DNA of 64,000 nucleotides from Symbiodinium microadriaticum (Eukaryota; Sar; Dinophyceae; Suessiales; Symbiodiniaceae), in the NCBI GenBank assembly GCA_001939145.1, contig LSRX01000136.1, positions 771,761 to 835,760 of the forward strand, given 5' to 3'. Within the stretch, counting starts at the first letter, position 1. Every line of letters begins with the position of its first letter. The notes below the pieces were generated by a model. It was not told where the DNA came from. It searched no databases and saw only the letters and a list, made by a program, of their open reading frames with translations. Shown here in pieces: positions 12,492-24,434 of this stretch. The position numbers were made by a program, and so were the translations under genes.

Positions 12492-14173
12492 CTGCGTGTC
12501 AAACCCGCTTTGGAGCTCAGGGGGCCTCGAAAGCCGCAAAGCAGGAAACTCAGGAAACCAGCGGTCTGAGCCGAAGACTGGCCGTAGTCGATGCAGTCCT
12601 GTGCACATCTGTGCACTCGTGAGCTGGAGGCAAGAAGTGGTCTGATCAACGCGGCATGCCAAACAGTCGGAGTTTCACCCTGACTATAGGCAATAATCAG
12701 ACAAGACCCTGCTATACTCTGCTAGCTAGACTTCAGAGATCTTCAGAGACATCGACAACCATATCCAGTCGTTGTGTGATCTGGCCTCGTCCTCGTTGTC
12801 TTCTTCGGCGCCTGGACATTGCGGGCTGTGCATGGAAACGAGGGAGACTGACAGAGTGCGTGCTTCAACTGCTGGCCTGCACCAAAGTACTCAAGGGCAT
12901 ACGGCGACTGGAACCTGGTTGTCTCGCATGTGCTCAGGCTTTGAATCCGAAATAGATGGAGTCCGCAGCCATCTTTGTGGAAGTTAATCGCCATGCAGCA
13001 GTGCGGCTTTGCAGATGACACGCATGCACAACGAATTTGGGTTGCGAAGTTTGGAGTCACTGTGCCAAGCAAGGCAAGCCCAGGCACGGGCCGCGGCCCT
13101 CCCAACACAAAAACCTCTATAGTTATGTGCATGTCTTTCAAGCAGTCAGGCCAGAAGAGTGCAGCTGTAGCAGCATATGCCCATTTTTGTCCACGCACGC
13201 CGACCACCGCTGGTAAGCAAGAGCTTTTCACGGCGTGCATGGGCGACGCAGCTGACCGTGGACAGCTGCTGGGCGCTCCGGCTCCTCCTTGCTCCACCTG
13301 CTCAGCGGGCGTGAGAGATGTGAAAGATACGGGAAAATCATGTCCGATCTGCTTTCACAGGATGCAGGCCTCGGGGTGCTCCTTCGCCCTCGCTGCTAGC
13401 ATCCTCTGTACCCCTCATTGGTGCCACGCGATGCTGACTTCTGGAAGCCCCACCGACGGCGCAGGCACTTGGTGCAAACACATCCTGGGCTGCTTGTAAC
13501 TCAGCAGAAGCCCATATGTCGGAGTCTCCCCACCATGAGTACCCTGCTAATACTGTCTATCGTCGTCATGTTCACAACTAGACCCTTGTGCAGGACCTGT
13601 ATGCACCGTATGTCAAGTCTCCCCGTTGGCAGGTCGCCGGCGTTTGCGCTGCCTCGCTTGCCACCGCCGCCGCAGCAGCTGTAGAGGGCCCCTACGACGT
13701 AGTGAACGTGAGCAACTGCAGGTGGAGTTGGGCCTCCGTGATCCTCCGTGCCTATCCTCTCTCTCTCTCGCTGCACACCTTTGACAAAAGATAGATCTGT
13801 GTTGTATCTAGTAGTACCCCTCTCCTACGATTTCCGCCCGATGTGCCCTTATTGGGGGAATGAGGAAGTGCTCCCCCAAGTGGACATGGGTGATCCCCCC
13901 CCCCCGAAAACACCCTCCTAAACCCTGACCGACCATGCAGTGAAACCCATTGCATGTCTCACTTGGGTCATCCACTCGTTAATCTGCAAACTACACACGC
14001 AGGCTGGGCCGCAAGTCGAAACACCGAGGAGTATGATGCAACACATATCAACGATGCCACAAATACAACACAACAAACTTGACCTTGCCCGGCGTCTCTT
14101 CGTTTCTGGTCAGGAGCTCCACTCCCCCGAGTCAGAAAGGCAAAAATCAAAGCCCTGAATATCCCTACCTCAC

Positions 14174-15888
14174 CTGCCCACCTGACTCTGAACAAAGCCT
14201 CGCGCAGCACTGCCTGGCCTTCCCACACCTCCCCCTCTTCTTCCTTCGGGTCTGAGGGGGTTGCGAATCCCTCGGCCCTTAGGGCCCCCCAGTGTTTGTG
14301 GGGCTTTGGAGGCAGTTCGGGCAGCGGCGGGGACAACTCCACTCCCCCCCCCTCTCTCTCTCTCTCTCTCTCTTTTTCTCTCTCTTCAGAGACCTCAGCT
14401 ACTTGTCAGAAGATCAGGGGCCTGCCTCGGCTTTCAAAGCAGATTCTCGGGGCATGAGCACCGAGGATCCTGCTGGGGCAACCATGTCACAGTACAAAGG
14501 CAGGAATTTTCTTGATAACTTCTCGTTGTGTTTCAAAAGCAACTAAGTCTGGCTGGCCCTCTAAACCTTCGACCAAGCTGCTGGACTCAGCCTGTGCTGC
14601 AGACTTCGCCATAGCAGCACCTGGAAGGCCAAGTTGGCGCGTCGCAACGAGGAAAGCGTCCACCTCAGTGTCCCTTTCCAAGCTCCAGCACCGTCGATTT
14701 CTGTCAACGAATGCTGAGACCGGCTCCTGCGATGGGAGCTTTTTCACGGCTTCCGTCCTCAAGCAGCAACCATATTTTCGAATGTTGCTCCGATGGAGCT
14801 TTCGGAACCATCTCGTGAGCATGAAGCCTAGCATCAATAGAGGCCATCTCTCGTGCTTCTCGATCTCGACCACATGGCGGCTTTTCATCAGCATGGAAAC
14901 AGTTGCCTGCACGACGGGTGGGCTCGTGTCACCAGGACACGACATGGACTGCAACAGGCAGCACGGATCCCTTCACACCCCAATAGGTCGTTTGAGCTGC
15001 ATGCAGTTCCTTCTCGCAAGACCCTTCCCACACCTCTGGATCCACCACGGCGGCCGCACTCAAGCACTCTGCACCTGTCGCAGTATTTGCAGAGCTTTCT
15101 GTGCTTCCAGCTCGCTGCCAACCACCCCTGTAAAAGCAAAGCGGGGGTGCAGTCACCGGCTCACTGCCCCAGCTGTAGCTGACCTCGCACAACCAGCAGG
15201 CCCAAGCGCGTGCCATCGGGTGCGAACCGAAGATCATCGTCACTCTCCTTCAGGGGTCGAGAGATCTTATCAAAGCCGCCGTTGTGAACCCCAACTTTTC
15301 GAACGTTAAAACAGGTGACCCCCAAGCTTGTCGGAAGCTTTCGAGATCGACAGGTGTGTTCGGCCCACGGCCACCGTGTGCCACTGAGTGTGGGCATCTT
15401 GGGCTCATGCCACAAGGGGAAAAGCAGGAAAAGTCGATCTGTAAGATTTCTGTAGCACCAAACGAAGCAGCTGGTGGCTCTAGTCTAGACTTTTTCACCT
15501 CTTTTATGAAGAACAGAAACATGTTTCGGCAGTCTGGCCGGGTCTGGCCCACACCGCAGCTTGTGTCTCATGATCCTCGGTACCGTAGTGCGGATCACAG
15601 TCTACTGTAGCACGATTTGCGCACTCTCCTCGAGCCCGACCAGGAATTCTTCCAAAGACGCCAGAATGTCACGAGGCTGGCCTTGACTTGCCTGGCTCGG
15701 CCAGAGATTGGTAGGGCCAAGGGCAATGCATCATTCGAGAATGGTCCCTAGCACTCCATGACTCTGCCTGAACAACGACGGCGTGGCTTCAATCTTTTTC
15801 GATGCCACTGTATCAACTATAAAGAAGCGTCTCGATGGACCGCTCTCAGTCGAAATGTCGCAAGTCAGCAGTAGCTCACTAAGACAAC
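14174..15888 (-). CDS. Unrecognised gene, five phase-consistent exons
   Basis: Exons 15768-15888, 15184-15326, 15001-15074, 14502-14906 (405 nt) and about 14182-14303 follow one another on the minus strand, and every junction keeps the reading frame (phases 2, 1, 0, 0). Acceptors are AG. Donors are GC (TTCAG-GCAGAG, CAT-GCAGCT, CCT-GCCTTT) or GT (CGAG-GTCAGC, CAG-GTGGGC). The product contains STESGPSRRFFIVDTVASKK, FDKISRPLKESDDDLRFAPD, AAAVVDPEVWEGSCEKEL, WPLLMLGFMLTRWFRKLH and ATPSDPKEEEGEVWEGQAVL. It mixes basic, acidic and one hydrophobic-basic segment; no signal peptide is visible because the start is missing. A segment at 16103-16201 (GTGAGT donor) may be a further upstream exon, but two of its frames are open. 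No family was recognised; coding status is well supported by phase agreement. Confidence 0.65.
14345..14386. repeat. (CT)n microsatellite
   Basis: An uninterrupted C run followed by CT dinucleotides. It lies just upstream of the last exon of the neighbouring minus-strand gene, inside an intron. Confidence 0.9.
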
Positions 15889-16935
15889 CTGCAAAGTGGA
15901 CAAGCTGGTCAGGCAATGTTGGCTACTGCGCCTGGGAAGGAACTTGTAAAACCTTGAGCAGGCCATCGGAAAAAACGAGTTCTTGTACAGCCACAGCAGA
16001 CCTGCCCTGGCCCCACCGTCCCACCTGTTTGTAGGTGGACAGCTGTGAGCAGAGCCTTCCGCAACGAGACCAGGCCATGGTGACCTCAGTCTCTGAACTC
16101 ACTCAGGCCAAGCTGCAACACCAGCCCTGAATTCACGAACGAATCGGCTCTCGTGCCACTCCCGGCTACGAAAAACAGGCACGATGCCAAGATCCACGAC
16201 ACTTTGGGAATCCCTACTTTGCAAGTCCCAGCAGCAGCTTGGTGTAGCTTGACGCGGTTCGCCTGGAGCTCGGCTTTGCCTCGGTGCTTTCCGCCAGTTG
16301 TCCCTGGTGTCCCAGTTTTGTAGTGGGTTGCTGGGTCCTAGTACTGCCGCAAGCACCCTAGCCGGAAACTTAATCACAGATCTCTACAAGCTGCCACGGA
16401 CCTACGCCTTCAAAATTCCAAGTTATGCAAAGTACATCAAAGTGTTAAGTATATCTCAGTCAGGAGTCAAGATTAATTCTCGCCAGTATGAGTTCTTACT
16501 CTCACGGCGCACTTACGGTGTTATGGGCCTTTGTGACCTTTGTGCATGGAAAGATTACATCGCGGGGGTAAGGAAGCACAGCTCCACACGGTGATTGTCA
16601 GGAAAGACTGTTCGCAGATTGTACCGTCTAGCTTGCCGCCCAGGAAAAAAAGCTGGAGTTGCGCGCGATGCCCTAGCTATCTCGCGCTCAGCCATAGATA
16701 TAACAGGATGGCGACTTTTCAGATCCAACAGAAACCCGTGCACGACTTCCCACGTCCCGGCATAGGACAAGCCAAGAGACGGCTTGCGCGGCTTCGGGCA
16801 GGCTCGCCCTCTTCTTCTGCACCTTCGTCGGGTACTCGACGGCTGCTTTCGGAGAATAGGCGCCAGCACGAAAGGATGCCTACTCAGCCTACTCGCCGAG
16901 CGGCCTGCTTCCCCCCTTCTAACGACCCTCACAGC

Positions 16936-17331
16936 CTCGATTCCCAAGCAACTTGTCGATCTCGTCGTCAGTGTCTTGAGAGTCGCCAGACGTTTCTTTG
17001 ACGTCGGGTTTTGGCGCCCTGCACCCGCCAACTCAACTGCTGCAATGTGCATCAGGTCAACAGGAAGTGTTCATGCTGCCGAGAGTCGCTCTGACACCGT
17101 CAGCATCCGGCTCAATGGCCGACATCTTCGCGCCCAGCAACACGTCTTTCATTTGCTGGAGGAGCTGAAACTCCTCTAGGTCGCCCCCTTCCAGGGGTCA
17201 AATGCACTTTTCCGATGCGGCAAAGTTGAAGCCGTGATGCTCTTTCCTCGGGCCTTTGTCTGGATGTAGCTCCACGGCTCGTCTTTTGAAAGCCCTGGTG
17301 ATGGATGCGCTGTCGGCCGACTGCCCAAGTC
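16936..17331 (-). CDS. Second J-domain (DnaJ-like) protein, partial
   Basis: Exons 17254-17331, 17124-17187 and 16936-17018 join with consistent phases (1, then 2). Together they read LGQSADSASITRAFKRRAVE, LHPDK, GGDLEEFQLLQQMKDVLLGA and then an acidic linker (KETSGDSQDTDDEIDKLLG). The HPDKGG turn and the following EEFQLLQ helix are classic J-domain features. The donors are GC (AAAG-GCCCGA), GT (AAGAT-GTCGGC) and GC (CGAG-GCTGTG). A possible upstream exon near 17430-17510 reads VLVSLEVAARLELIEKQVAL. It is distinct in sequence from the J-domain gene at 8.2-9.5 kb. A role as an Hsp70 co-chaperone follows from the family; the client is unknown. Confidence 0.75.
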
Positions 17332-18817
17332 CTGCCAAACCCAAGTCTCTGAGAAGCAAGCAGATCCCAAATTGTGTCAGTAGGTTTGAACAGACATGCC
17401 ATGGCAAGGTCCCAGTATCGAGAGGGCCACCTGCTTTTCGATAAGCTCCAGTCGCGCCGCCACCTCCAAGGACACAAGTACTGTGGTGGCACTGAAGCTT
17501 TGCGCGGACTTGCGGGGGGGATGGTCCTGAGAAAGGCAATGGGGCAGGCCAGCTGGCTTGACAAACGACTCTCAACTTGACCAGCGGAACCGTCTAAGGT
17601 GCTTCTGTAGTTGGGCATGGTTGGCCCTGGGGATCATAGCCCGCCACGCTGTCCGTGGCCTCTCAAAATCTCAAGGATGTGGCGGATGATTCCCCCTCAT
17701 TATGGATTGCCGAGGCTAAGGCTCTTCTCCCCTGCCAGAATACACAATCTCCGCATGCGCCGGCGCAACGACCAGGGAGCAAATTAGGAGAAGAGGAGTT
17801 ATTAATTACCTCCTCTCCTCCACACAGCGCAGGGGCGTCTGCCTCCGTTCCTTTTTTGGGAGCGATCCTCTCATTGTTAATGCTTGCGCGCTCTGATTAA
17901 AAACCACAGTCACAGTTAGACCCGCCCGGCAAGCTCGGCCTGAAACCTGTGCTTTGCTCGGTTCGCTTTCTCTTCTGCTTGGGGCATGAGGCACACGCCC
18001 CGCTCGTCCGAGCGCCCCATCCACCGGCATCGAAGCTTTGGACTCGAGGAGCGCATTCCACTAAGGGAAGTCTGCAGCTGGTATCCCTCATGCTTTGGTC
18101 AGCCTACGGGATGAAGTAACCCTCTCTCCCTCTCTCGTTTCTTTCTTTCCCTCTTTCTTTGTGATGGATGTTCATCCCAGCATCGCTCAGTAATTACGGA
18201 TGGAAGGTTGAGCTTGATTTGGAGATCCACCAGAGCCTGTCTGCGCCACCCATCCCACTGCAAGACCTCCTGAGCCAGCTTCCCCTCGGAGAGCTCCTGA
18301 CAGATCACCGGATCCACCCCATCGGTCCTTAAGTCTTAAGTCCTATCGACTGGTACCGAATCCTTTTGATCTCTTCTGCCGTGGAAGGCGATACCCTCCG
18401 ATACGCGTGCATCGGTGAGCTGCCGCTCTGACTTATGTCTACAAAAACGACCAAGGCATTGGACAACCACTGTCCTTGCCGCGCGAAAGGATGCTCGGCT
18501 CGGTGTCTTCGAGCTCCTGCGTGGGCACGAACTAAGACGAGCTCGCCATTGATGGTGGTAGAAGTACACCTAATCTGGTAGCACAACCGCCGGACTTTGA
18601 GATGAACCCGGCGCAGCAGTTCACCGGGGGACGAAACTAGCTCTGCATCGCACGGTCTGGAAGGGGCACTAAGAGAACATGAAGTAGAGAAGCACAATTG
18701 CAATGTTCAGCCTGCTCATAACAGTTGCACCTCCGTCTAGCACACATACATCACAGTGAGGCTGCTACTACTGCTGCTGCTACTGCGACGAGTAAAGCTC
18801 CAAGTATGACGACTGCT

Positions 18818-18902
18818 CGTGCTGTTGCTGTTGCTGCTGTTGTTGCTGTTGTTGTTGTTGTTGTTGCTGTTGTTGTTGTTGTTGTTGTTGTTGCTGTTGG
18901 TG

Positions 18903-18934
<32 letters not shown>

Positions 18935-18990
18935 GGTGGTGGCGGCGGTGGTGAGGCTGTTGCAGTTGTCGTCGTTTTTGTTGGTGTTGG
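18818..18990. repeat. (TTG/CAA)n and (GGT)n triplet repeat
   Basis: A near-pure TTG/CTG tract grades into GGT/GGC. All six frames are open and give poly-Leu, poly-Val, poly-Gln and similar peptides, so the open frames here are not evidence of genes. Confidence 0.95.
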
Positions 18991-19599
18991 TGTTGGTGGT
19001 GCAATCAAAAACAGCAGCCTGTAACTTATGTCAGCTAGAAGTAATTGGGACTGCTGCCAGCGACCCCATGGGGGTGCCTGTCAAGTTTTTGGAGAATGCG
19101 ATGCATGGTTTGCGCAGCAGCTGCCCTGTTGAGAGAAATGGTAAAGGGGAGCATCAAAACTACGGGCCGGGCTCCATTTTGTCTCTCTCGCAGCAGGTGG
19201 AGATGCAAATGTGGGTGGTCTTCTTGCTTGGCGTTGTCGCCTTCCCTGGCCCGGGCCCCCCCCTGTGGAGTAGGGCCTGTGGTCTTCTTGGATTGCCCCG
19301 CCGCGCCTGTGGCCCTGTGGCATGGTGCCTGCTGTGCATACTGTAGCTGCTGAGCAGTTAGCAGGAGGGTGGCCGTGTTCTACAAACGTACGGTTGCAGC
19401 CCTTTGTTGATCGTAATGTCATCGTAATGGTGCTTGTTACAACGTTAGAGGATTTGATGTTGCCATTCTCGCAAGTGGTGCCTGCCTCCCTGTGGTTCGC
19501 GTGGGCTTTTTCCGGCTCGCGGTGACGATTCCATCTTCCGAAAGCCACGACTGTGACCAGGACCGCGGGCGAGAGCATATGCGTTATTACTCCTTGTGG

Positions 19600-19945
19600 G
19601 TGCCTAGTTTGACAAGCGTTTTAAGGTGTAAGTGGATCGCAAAGATTTCTTATCTGTAGAAGGTGCTTGCTGCTAACGGGTTTGAGAAGGGCTTTAATTT
19701 TTAGCTGATTTCGAAGGGTTCTTCAAGGATCTTGAGCCCTTCTACAACCCTCAGAAACATGTTTCAAATCCCACTAACCATTACAACCTTGCCAAAAGCA
19801 CATTTAACTAATTTTTAAATCCCATCAAACAAAACCCATTCCAAAACCCGTTGAACTCCCCGTAAGACTCCGTGAAACACCAATGAAGACCCTGCTAAAA
19901 ACAACCGAAATCCGTGCTAAGATCAAAAAACCTCTTTCTTCACTG
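19600..19945. other. Low-GC stretch without recognisable gene
   Basis: A/C-rich on the plus strand, with many short imperfect echoes of AACCC-type words. No open frame of note, exon, or RNA gene was seen. Confidence 0.4.
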
Positions 19946-20112
19946 TAACTACACTATGGCGGCTGTGTTGTTGTTGTTGTTGTTGCTGCTGCTGTTGGCT
20001 TCGCCATCATGACTTTGCAAGTGCTTCAAACCGTCTGGCTCTTCTTGCAGTTGCCGGTCAACGGGGGGCGGGCAACGATCAGCGAGAAAGGAACATGCCC
20101 GTGACAGGAAAC

Positions 20113-20645
20113 CTAGCGCCTGCAGAAGCTTGGCTGGAGAGACTTGGCCGATCCTCCCCTCCACCTGCTGGATGGCCTGCACACGACGTCGCCTCTACTG
20201 CAGATGGTGCCTCTCTCATCAAACATGCTGACAAATTCTGGCAGTGACAGTGACACCCACCCCCTTCGACCCACCTCCTCTAGCGAATCGCCGAAGAAAA
20301 GGCTTCTGAGGAGAGGCTGCACCTAGGCAGATCTCAAGCTCGGGGCTCTCGGAGTCAACACGGCGCCGCCAGCTGAGCAGTAGCTCCAGGCACTTTCAAC
20401 ATGAGGTAATTTGCCAGAGGCACCAGTAACGGAAGCCCGCAGAAGACAATAGCCTGTGCCACGTCGATGCTTGCAGCATTGAGCAGCAGCTGAACACATC
20501 CTGAAGTGGCTCGGCATGGTGCAGAGATCAGGTTCCGCATGCCCAAGATGTTTTGGCGAACTTTTGGCACGTGAATCTCCGAAAGTAGCATGCTGACAAC
20601 TAGAAACTGCCAACTCAACTCTATTGGAAGCCGAAACCAAGCATC
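20113..20645 (-). CDS. Two exon-like segments of an unrecognised gene
   Basis: The segment about 20385-20645 reads DAWFRLPIELSWQFLVVSML, SEIHVPKVRQNILGMRNLIS and AIVFCGLPLLVPLANYLMLK, with hydrophobic stretches that could be membrane segments. It can end at CAGCTG before a GC donor. The next segment follows a CTGCCTAG acceptor at 20322 in phase and reads VQPLLRSLFFGDSLEEVG, SLSLPEFVSMFDERG. Below it another segment (about 19960-20182) reads VSPAKLLQALGFLSRACSFL and ends in a poly-Asn tract from an AAC repeat; how it joins is unclear. No family was recognised. Confidence 0.45.
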
Positions 20646-21002
20646 CACTCACATCGGCATCGCTTTCAGCTCGCCCATCGTGCAGTACGAGCCTGGGAGG
20701 CCACTGGCGACACTATGTCTGCTATAGCACTGCCTTCTGGTCTAGCTCCAGGAGACAGCTACAACAAGCGGCAGAAGAAACAAAGCAACACACAGAAAAA
20801 AAAAAACAAGTACACCTTATACACTTGTCACTGGCCCACGCATCCTCTGTGTGCGCTCGGAGACCCTATTCAATCAGGTTTCGACAGTCAGGGCCCAGTG
20901 CTTCTAAACCGGGCCGTGCTTTCCCACAGATTACATTGAGGTCCCGAAGACCTAGCAAACACCGCAACAAACTCTGGACTTCCCCACTCTGAAGCTCTGC
21001 CG

Positions 21003-21137
21003 TCACATATGCCGGCCCAGCTGCGGCTTGGTGCGGCTCGCCTCCTCTTTGCGCTCCTCCTCATCCAGCTGCTCCAGCAAATCCTTTGGGGGAAACTCAT
21101 GTAATGAATGCCCTTCACACTTCGGAGCCTCTATAAC
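21003..21137 (-). CDS. Likely terminal exon, unrecognised gene
   Basis: A CCAACAG acceptor precedes a 135-nt segment reading VIEAPKCEGHSLHEFPPKDL then LEQLDEEERKEEASRTKPQL, GRHM and a TGA stop at 21003-21005. The charged, helix-prone C-terminus and good splice site support coding. No family was recognised. Confidence 0.5.
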   Translation of the reverse strand, partial: VIEAPKCEGHSLHEFPPKDLLEQLDEEERKEEASRTKPQLGRHM

Positions 21138-22339
21138 CTGTTGGATGTGGCAGACAAAGTTCGCAGTTTGCCATGTCGAGCAGCGACAAAAACCGCGACT
21201 AGTTGCCAAAGTTTGCTGAAGCTGATTGGAATAAGGCCCGCTGGCTTGGCACATGCCAGTTCCGCAAATATTCTGGCAATGCATGCTCGGAATGCTATGC
21301 TCGGAATCCGCTCTGGACAACACTTAGCGTGTTTGGAATGCTGAAAGATGTGCCCCGAAGTTGTACGCTGGAAATCCACAGAGCAAGAGCAAGTCAGTAA
21401 CCCAGTACTCGGTAATCTATAGTATACTATAATAGAGCGCCGAGGAGCTGCCAAAGCGGGCAGCTCCGGCCCCGCCGGCATTGCTCGTAAGTCCGGGGAG
21501 CTGGCATGTCAGGGGCTCTGCCTTCTCTTAGGGCGAGTATTCCTAGTTCAATCTGTGGGGCTTGTCCGAGGAATGTCGTCTGTGACGAAAAGCTCATTGG
21601 CCGGTTGCTACCGGGTTGCGAGCCTCCCGAGGAAATTGTTTCAATAATATCAAACAGAGAATGGCCGCAGGCACAGTCACAGCATTTTAGAACAGATCTT
21701 TCAATTCTAGCCGCTTAAACATGGTCGTGATTCAACTTTTTGTTTTATCACATCTGCGGTCTTGGGCAGACGCCAGCCAGAACTTCAACACGTGAATATG
21801 CTCCTGCGACTAGCGGCAAGTCCTTCGATTCTAATAGGCTCAGGTTATAGTTCCAAAGCATGCCGCCCATAACAACACAAGCCGGAACAGCTGCGAACGT
21901 GTACCGTCCAAAGTTGCCCTACGGGTTTTGGTGCTACAAGGCGCATCTCAGCGACAGCATCGCACCATTCGGCACATGGCACGTTACGGGTCTCGGGGTG
22001 ACATCTGTTTCATGAATCTGTCAGACCCGCATGCCCAGACTGCAGCACAGGCAGAAGGATCATGCGATGGGCTACATCTGACTTGATGTGGAGAGGTATG
22101 GGGGGGGGGGGGGGGGCAGGCTGGCTCTACAATGACAGATGTTATCACCTTAATGAGAGAAGCATGTATGTTTTTTTATGGCGTCAGGCTCATCGGAAAT
22201 GGAGTCATCATGTCCAAAGGCAGCAAGCAGTTTTCCCCACAACAACATCAACAGTAGCAGTAGTACTGTACATACCTACCTATATACCTAACTATTGGTG
22301 GAAGTAGACTTAGAGGTAGCAGAACTGGTAGTGGTTGTA

Positions 22340-22408
22340 GTGGTGGTGTTGGCAGCAGTAGTAGATGTAGTAGTAGATGTAGTAGTAGATGTAGCAGTAG
22401 AAGTAGTC

Positions 22409-22454
<46 letters not shown>

Positions 22455-22675
22455 TGGTAGTGGTAGTGGTAGTGGTAGTGGTAGTGGTAGTGGTAGTGGT
22501 AGTAGTATTGGTAGTAGTGGTAGTAGTGGTAGTAGTGGTAGTAATTAGTGGTGGTAGTGGTAGTAGTGGTAGTAGTGGTGGTAGTGGTAGTAGTGGTAGT
22601 AATTAGTGGTGGTAGTGGTAGTAGTGGTAGTAGTGGTGGTAGTAGTAGTAGTAGTAGGAGTAGTTTAGTAGTAGT
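22340..22675. repeat. (GTA/GTG)n triplet microsatellite
   Basis: About 330 bases of GTA and GTG triplets in alternating blocks, with an internal duplicated segment of about 60 bases containing AATTAGTGG. Open frames through it are low-complexity artefacts. Confidence 0.95.
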
Positions 22676-23362
22676 AGAACTATGATGTCACACTAGTTTC
22701 GTCCTCTCCTCCCCCTGTACAACCATTGGTAGAAACGCAAATCGAAGGACCATCAGGACCGACTGCGAGTGTCGCAAAAATGTGTTCTGGTCGAGGCGAT
22801 GATCGGCCCGGTCCTCAACCCTTGCTTGGCTTCCGGCGCTGCTTGCTCCGCTGCGCTCAGCTTGTTAAAACTGTCCATCGCACAAGGCTCTGTGTGCCAC
22901 GAGCTGCCAGTGAAATCGCAACCTCCACACCCGGGCCTATAGCCGTGGCCGGACTTCGCCGGTGCTTCCGCTGGCCGTGGCTGCAGCAGCTCAACCGCGG
23001 AGGCCTCAGTAAGGGTGGCTGCAGGCTGCATCGAACAGCATGCTGCATGGAGCAGCTGTTTCACGAGGGACGTGCTACTACATCTGAAACTCCAGCCAAT
23101 AGAGGCACTCTCTATCACTGTCCGCGCGCTGCCGGCTAAGCTACGGTCATTGGTCTGCCTTTCTCTGGCAAGGGCCTCTGCTGCCGTTGCCTAGCAGAGC
23201 GGGGGAGTCTTAAGGCTGGGCCATTGCAGGCAAGACCTGCGTGGGTTTGCCAGGAAGATGATATCAGGGAGTAGTTAGGGTCTTGCTCACAGCAGTGGGA
23301 CTAGATTTCACCAACGCAAGCACACGACGGCAAATTAAAGAAACAACAGGCGCCTTGCTGTC

Positions 23363-24434
23363 TCAGGCCCTAGAATTAGCAAGTCCCCGTGTCGTACACG
23401 ACATGTCTTGTGGGAACACCTCCATCTTCTCGCCATGAGTCAGCATGAGCGCAATTATCTTCTGAGGACACTGCCCGAATGTTGGCAACTGCTGCTGCAG
23501 CAATGGCATTTGCCGCCGCGGACATCTAGAATCTATTATACAGTGCTGTTGCCGAGCTGAAGGCATCTCGAGGCTCCGTCACATACTCAGCCGTGCTCTT
23601 GCCAAGGATGTTGGAACAGGCAAGGCTTGTTGTCAGTTTTCAAGAGCAGGCACGCCATGACCTAGATACGCGTAGAGTCCGAGCTGGCTGACTTGCAATG
23701 TTGCTGTTCTCATGTTCGGGGTAGAGGGCTGCTGTGGGATGCACTGGGTCTGAAGAGGAGTTGCGGCCTCGAAGCTTGGTTTGCTTCTCAATTCTCCTTA
23801 CCATTGCGAATGGTATGTTGCTCAAGTGGTGCAGGTTACGAGATCCGACAAAATGGCGTGTGCCTCATCCAGGCAAACGGCTTCTTGCTGCACTTGCTCC
23901 ACTTTCAGCATGCTATCCGTGTCATGATGGTGCTACACAGCAGCTCTCTTTCAAGACGGGCTACCTCGTTCTTGCGCAATTTTCGATTACCTGCGTTTCC
24001 AGGCTGCATCACTTGTCAAACAATTTGCCACTGACGACGTTTTCGACGGCTTTTCCTCGGGCAGCGCATCTATGCTGTGCAGCTCGAGTCCAAGCACATG
24101 GCGCAGGTTTCACAAGAGTTCAATCACGCGGGTTTGTCGTCTCGTCGGAACGCTAACGCTAGTCCTTCATTAGGACTCCTCTTTACATGCATGTCAATAT
24201 GTGCAGCAGGCCTTGCGAACCACGCAAACCCACTCATCCGTCCGGACTTACGGATCTGTGAGTAGCTGAAACTGCAGCATCTCCAACGCAACGCATACAT
24301 TAGCATACATGCTAGACCTGGAGCCATCAAGCCAAGGCCGCTGCCGAAGGTCTCTCCCGCCAGCCCCAATCTCTTCTGCATCTGTTCATCCGCCTCGAAA
24401 GCGGGCATACATGAGCCGTCTTTTTGCTTCTTCT
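23363..24434 (-). CDS. Unrecognised gene, four phase-consistent exons including the 3' end
   Basis: Exons 24318-24434, 23991-24069, 23840-23912 and 23363-23470 join with phases 1, 2 and 0, all agreeing. The first acceptor is TTTTGCAG; the donors are CCAG-GTCTAG, GCAG-GTAATC and CTC-GTAACC, all GT. This makes it unusual here, since most nearby genes use GC donors. The product contains AFEADEQMQKRLGLAGETFG, LPEEKPSKTSSVANCLTSDA, MLKVEQVQQEAVCLDEAHAI and IIALMLTHGEKMEVFPQDMS. The last exon ends in a stop at 23363-23365. The 5' end was not found. No family was recognised. Consistent phases over four exons make it very likely real. Confidence 0.65.

Noticed and set aside
18099-18703. Minus-strand frames that look partly protein-like (for example ALVVFVDISQ and WDGWRRQALVDLQIK)
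   Set aside because: I considered a retrotransposon polyprotein but found no reverse transcriptase, protease or integrase motif, and several frames are open.
18725-19346. Long open frames on both strands (poly-Leu, poly-Gln, poly-Val)
   Set aside because: They come from the TTG/GGT triplet repeat and are open in all frames.
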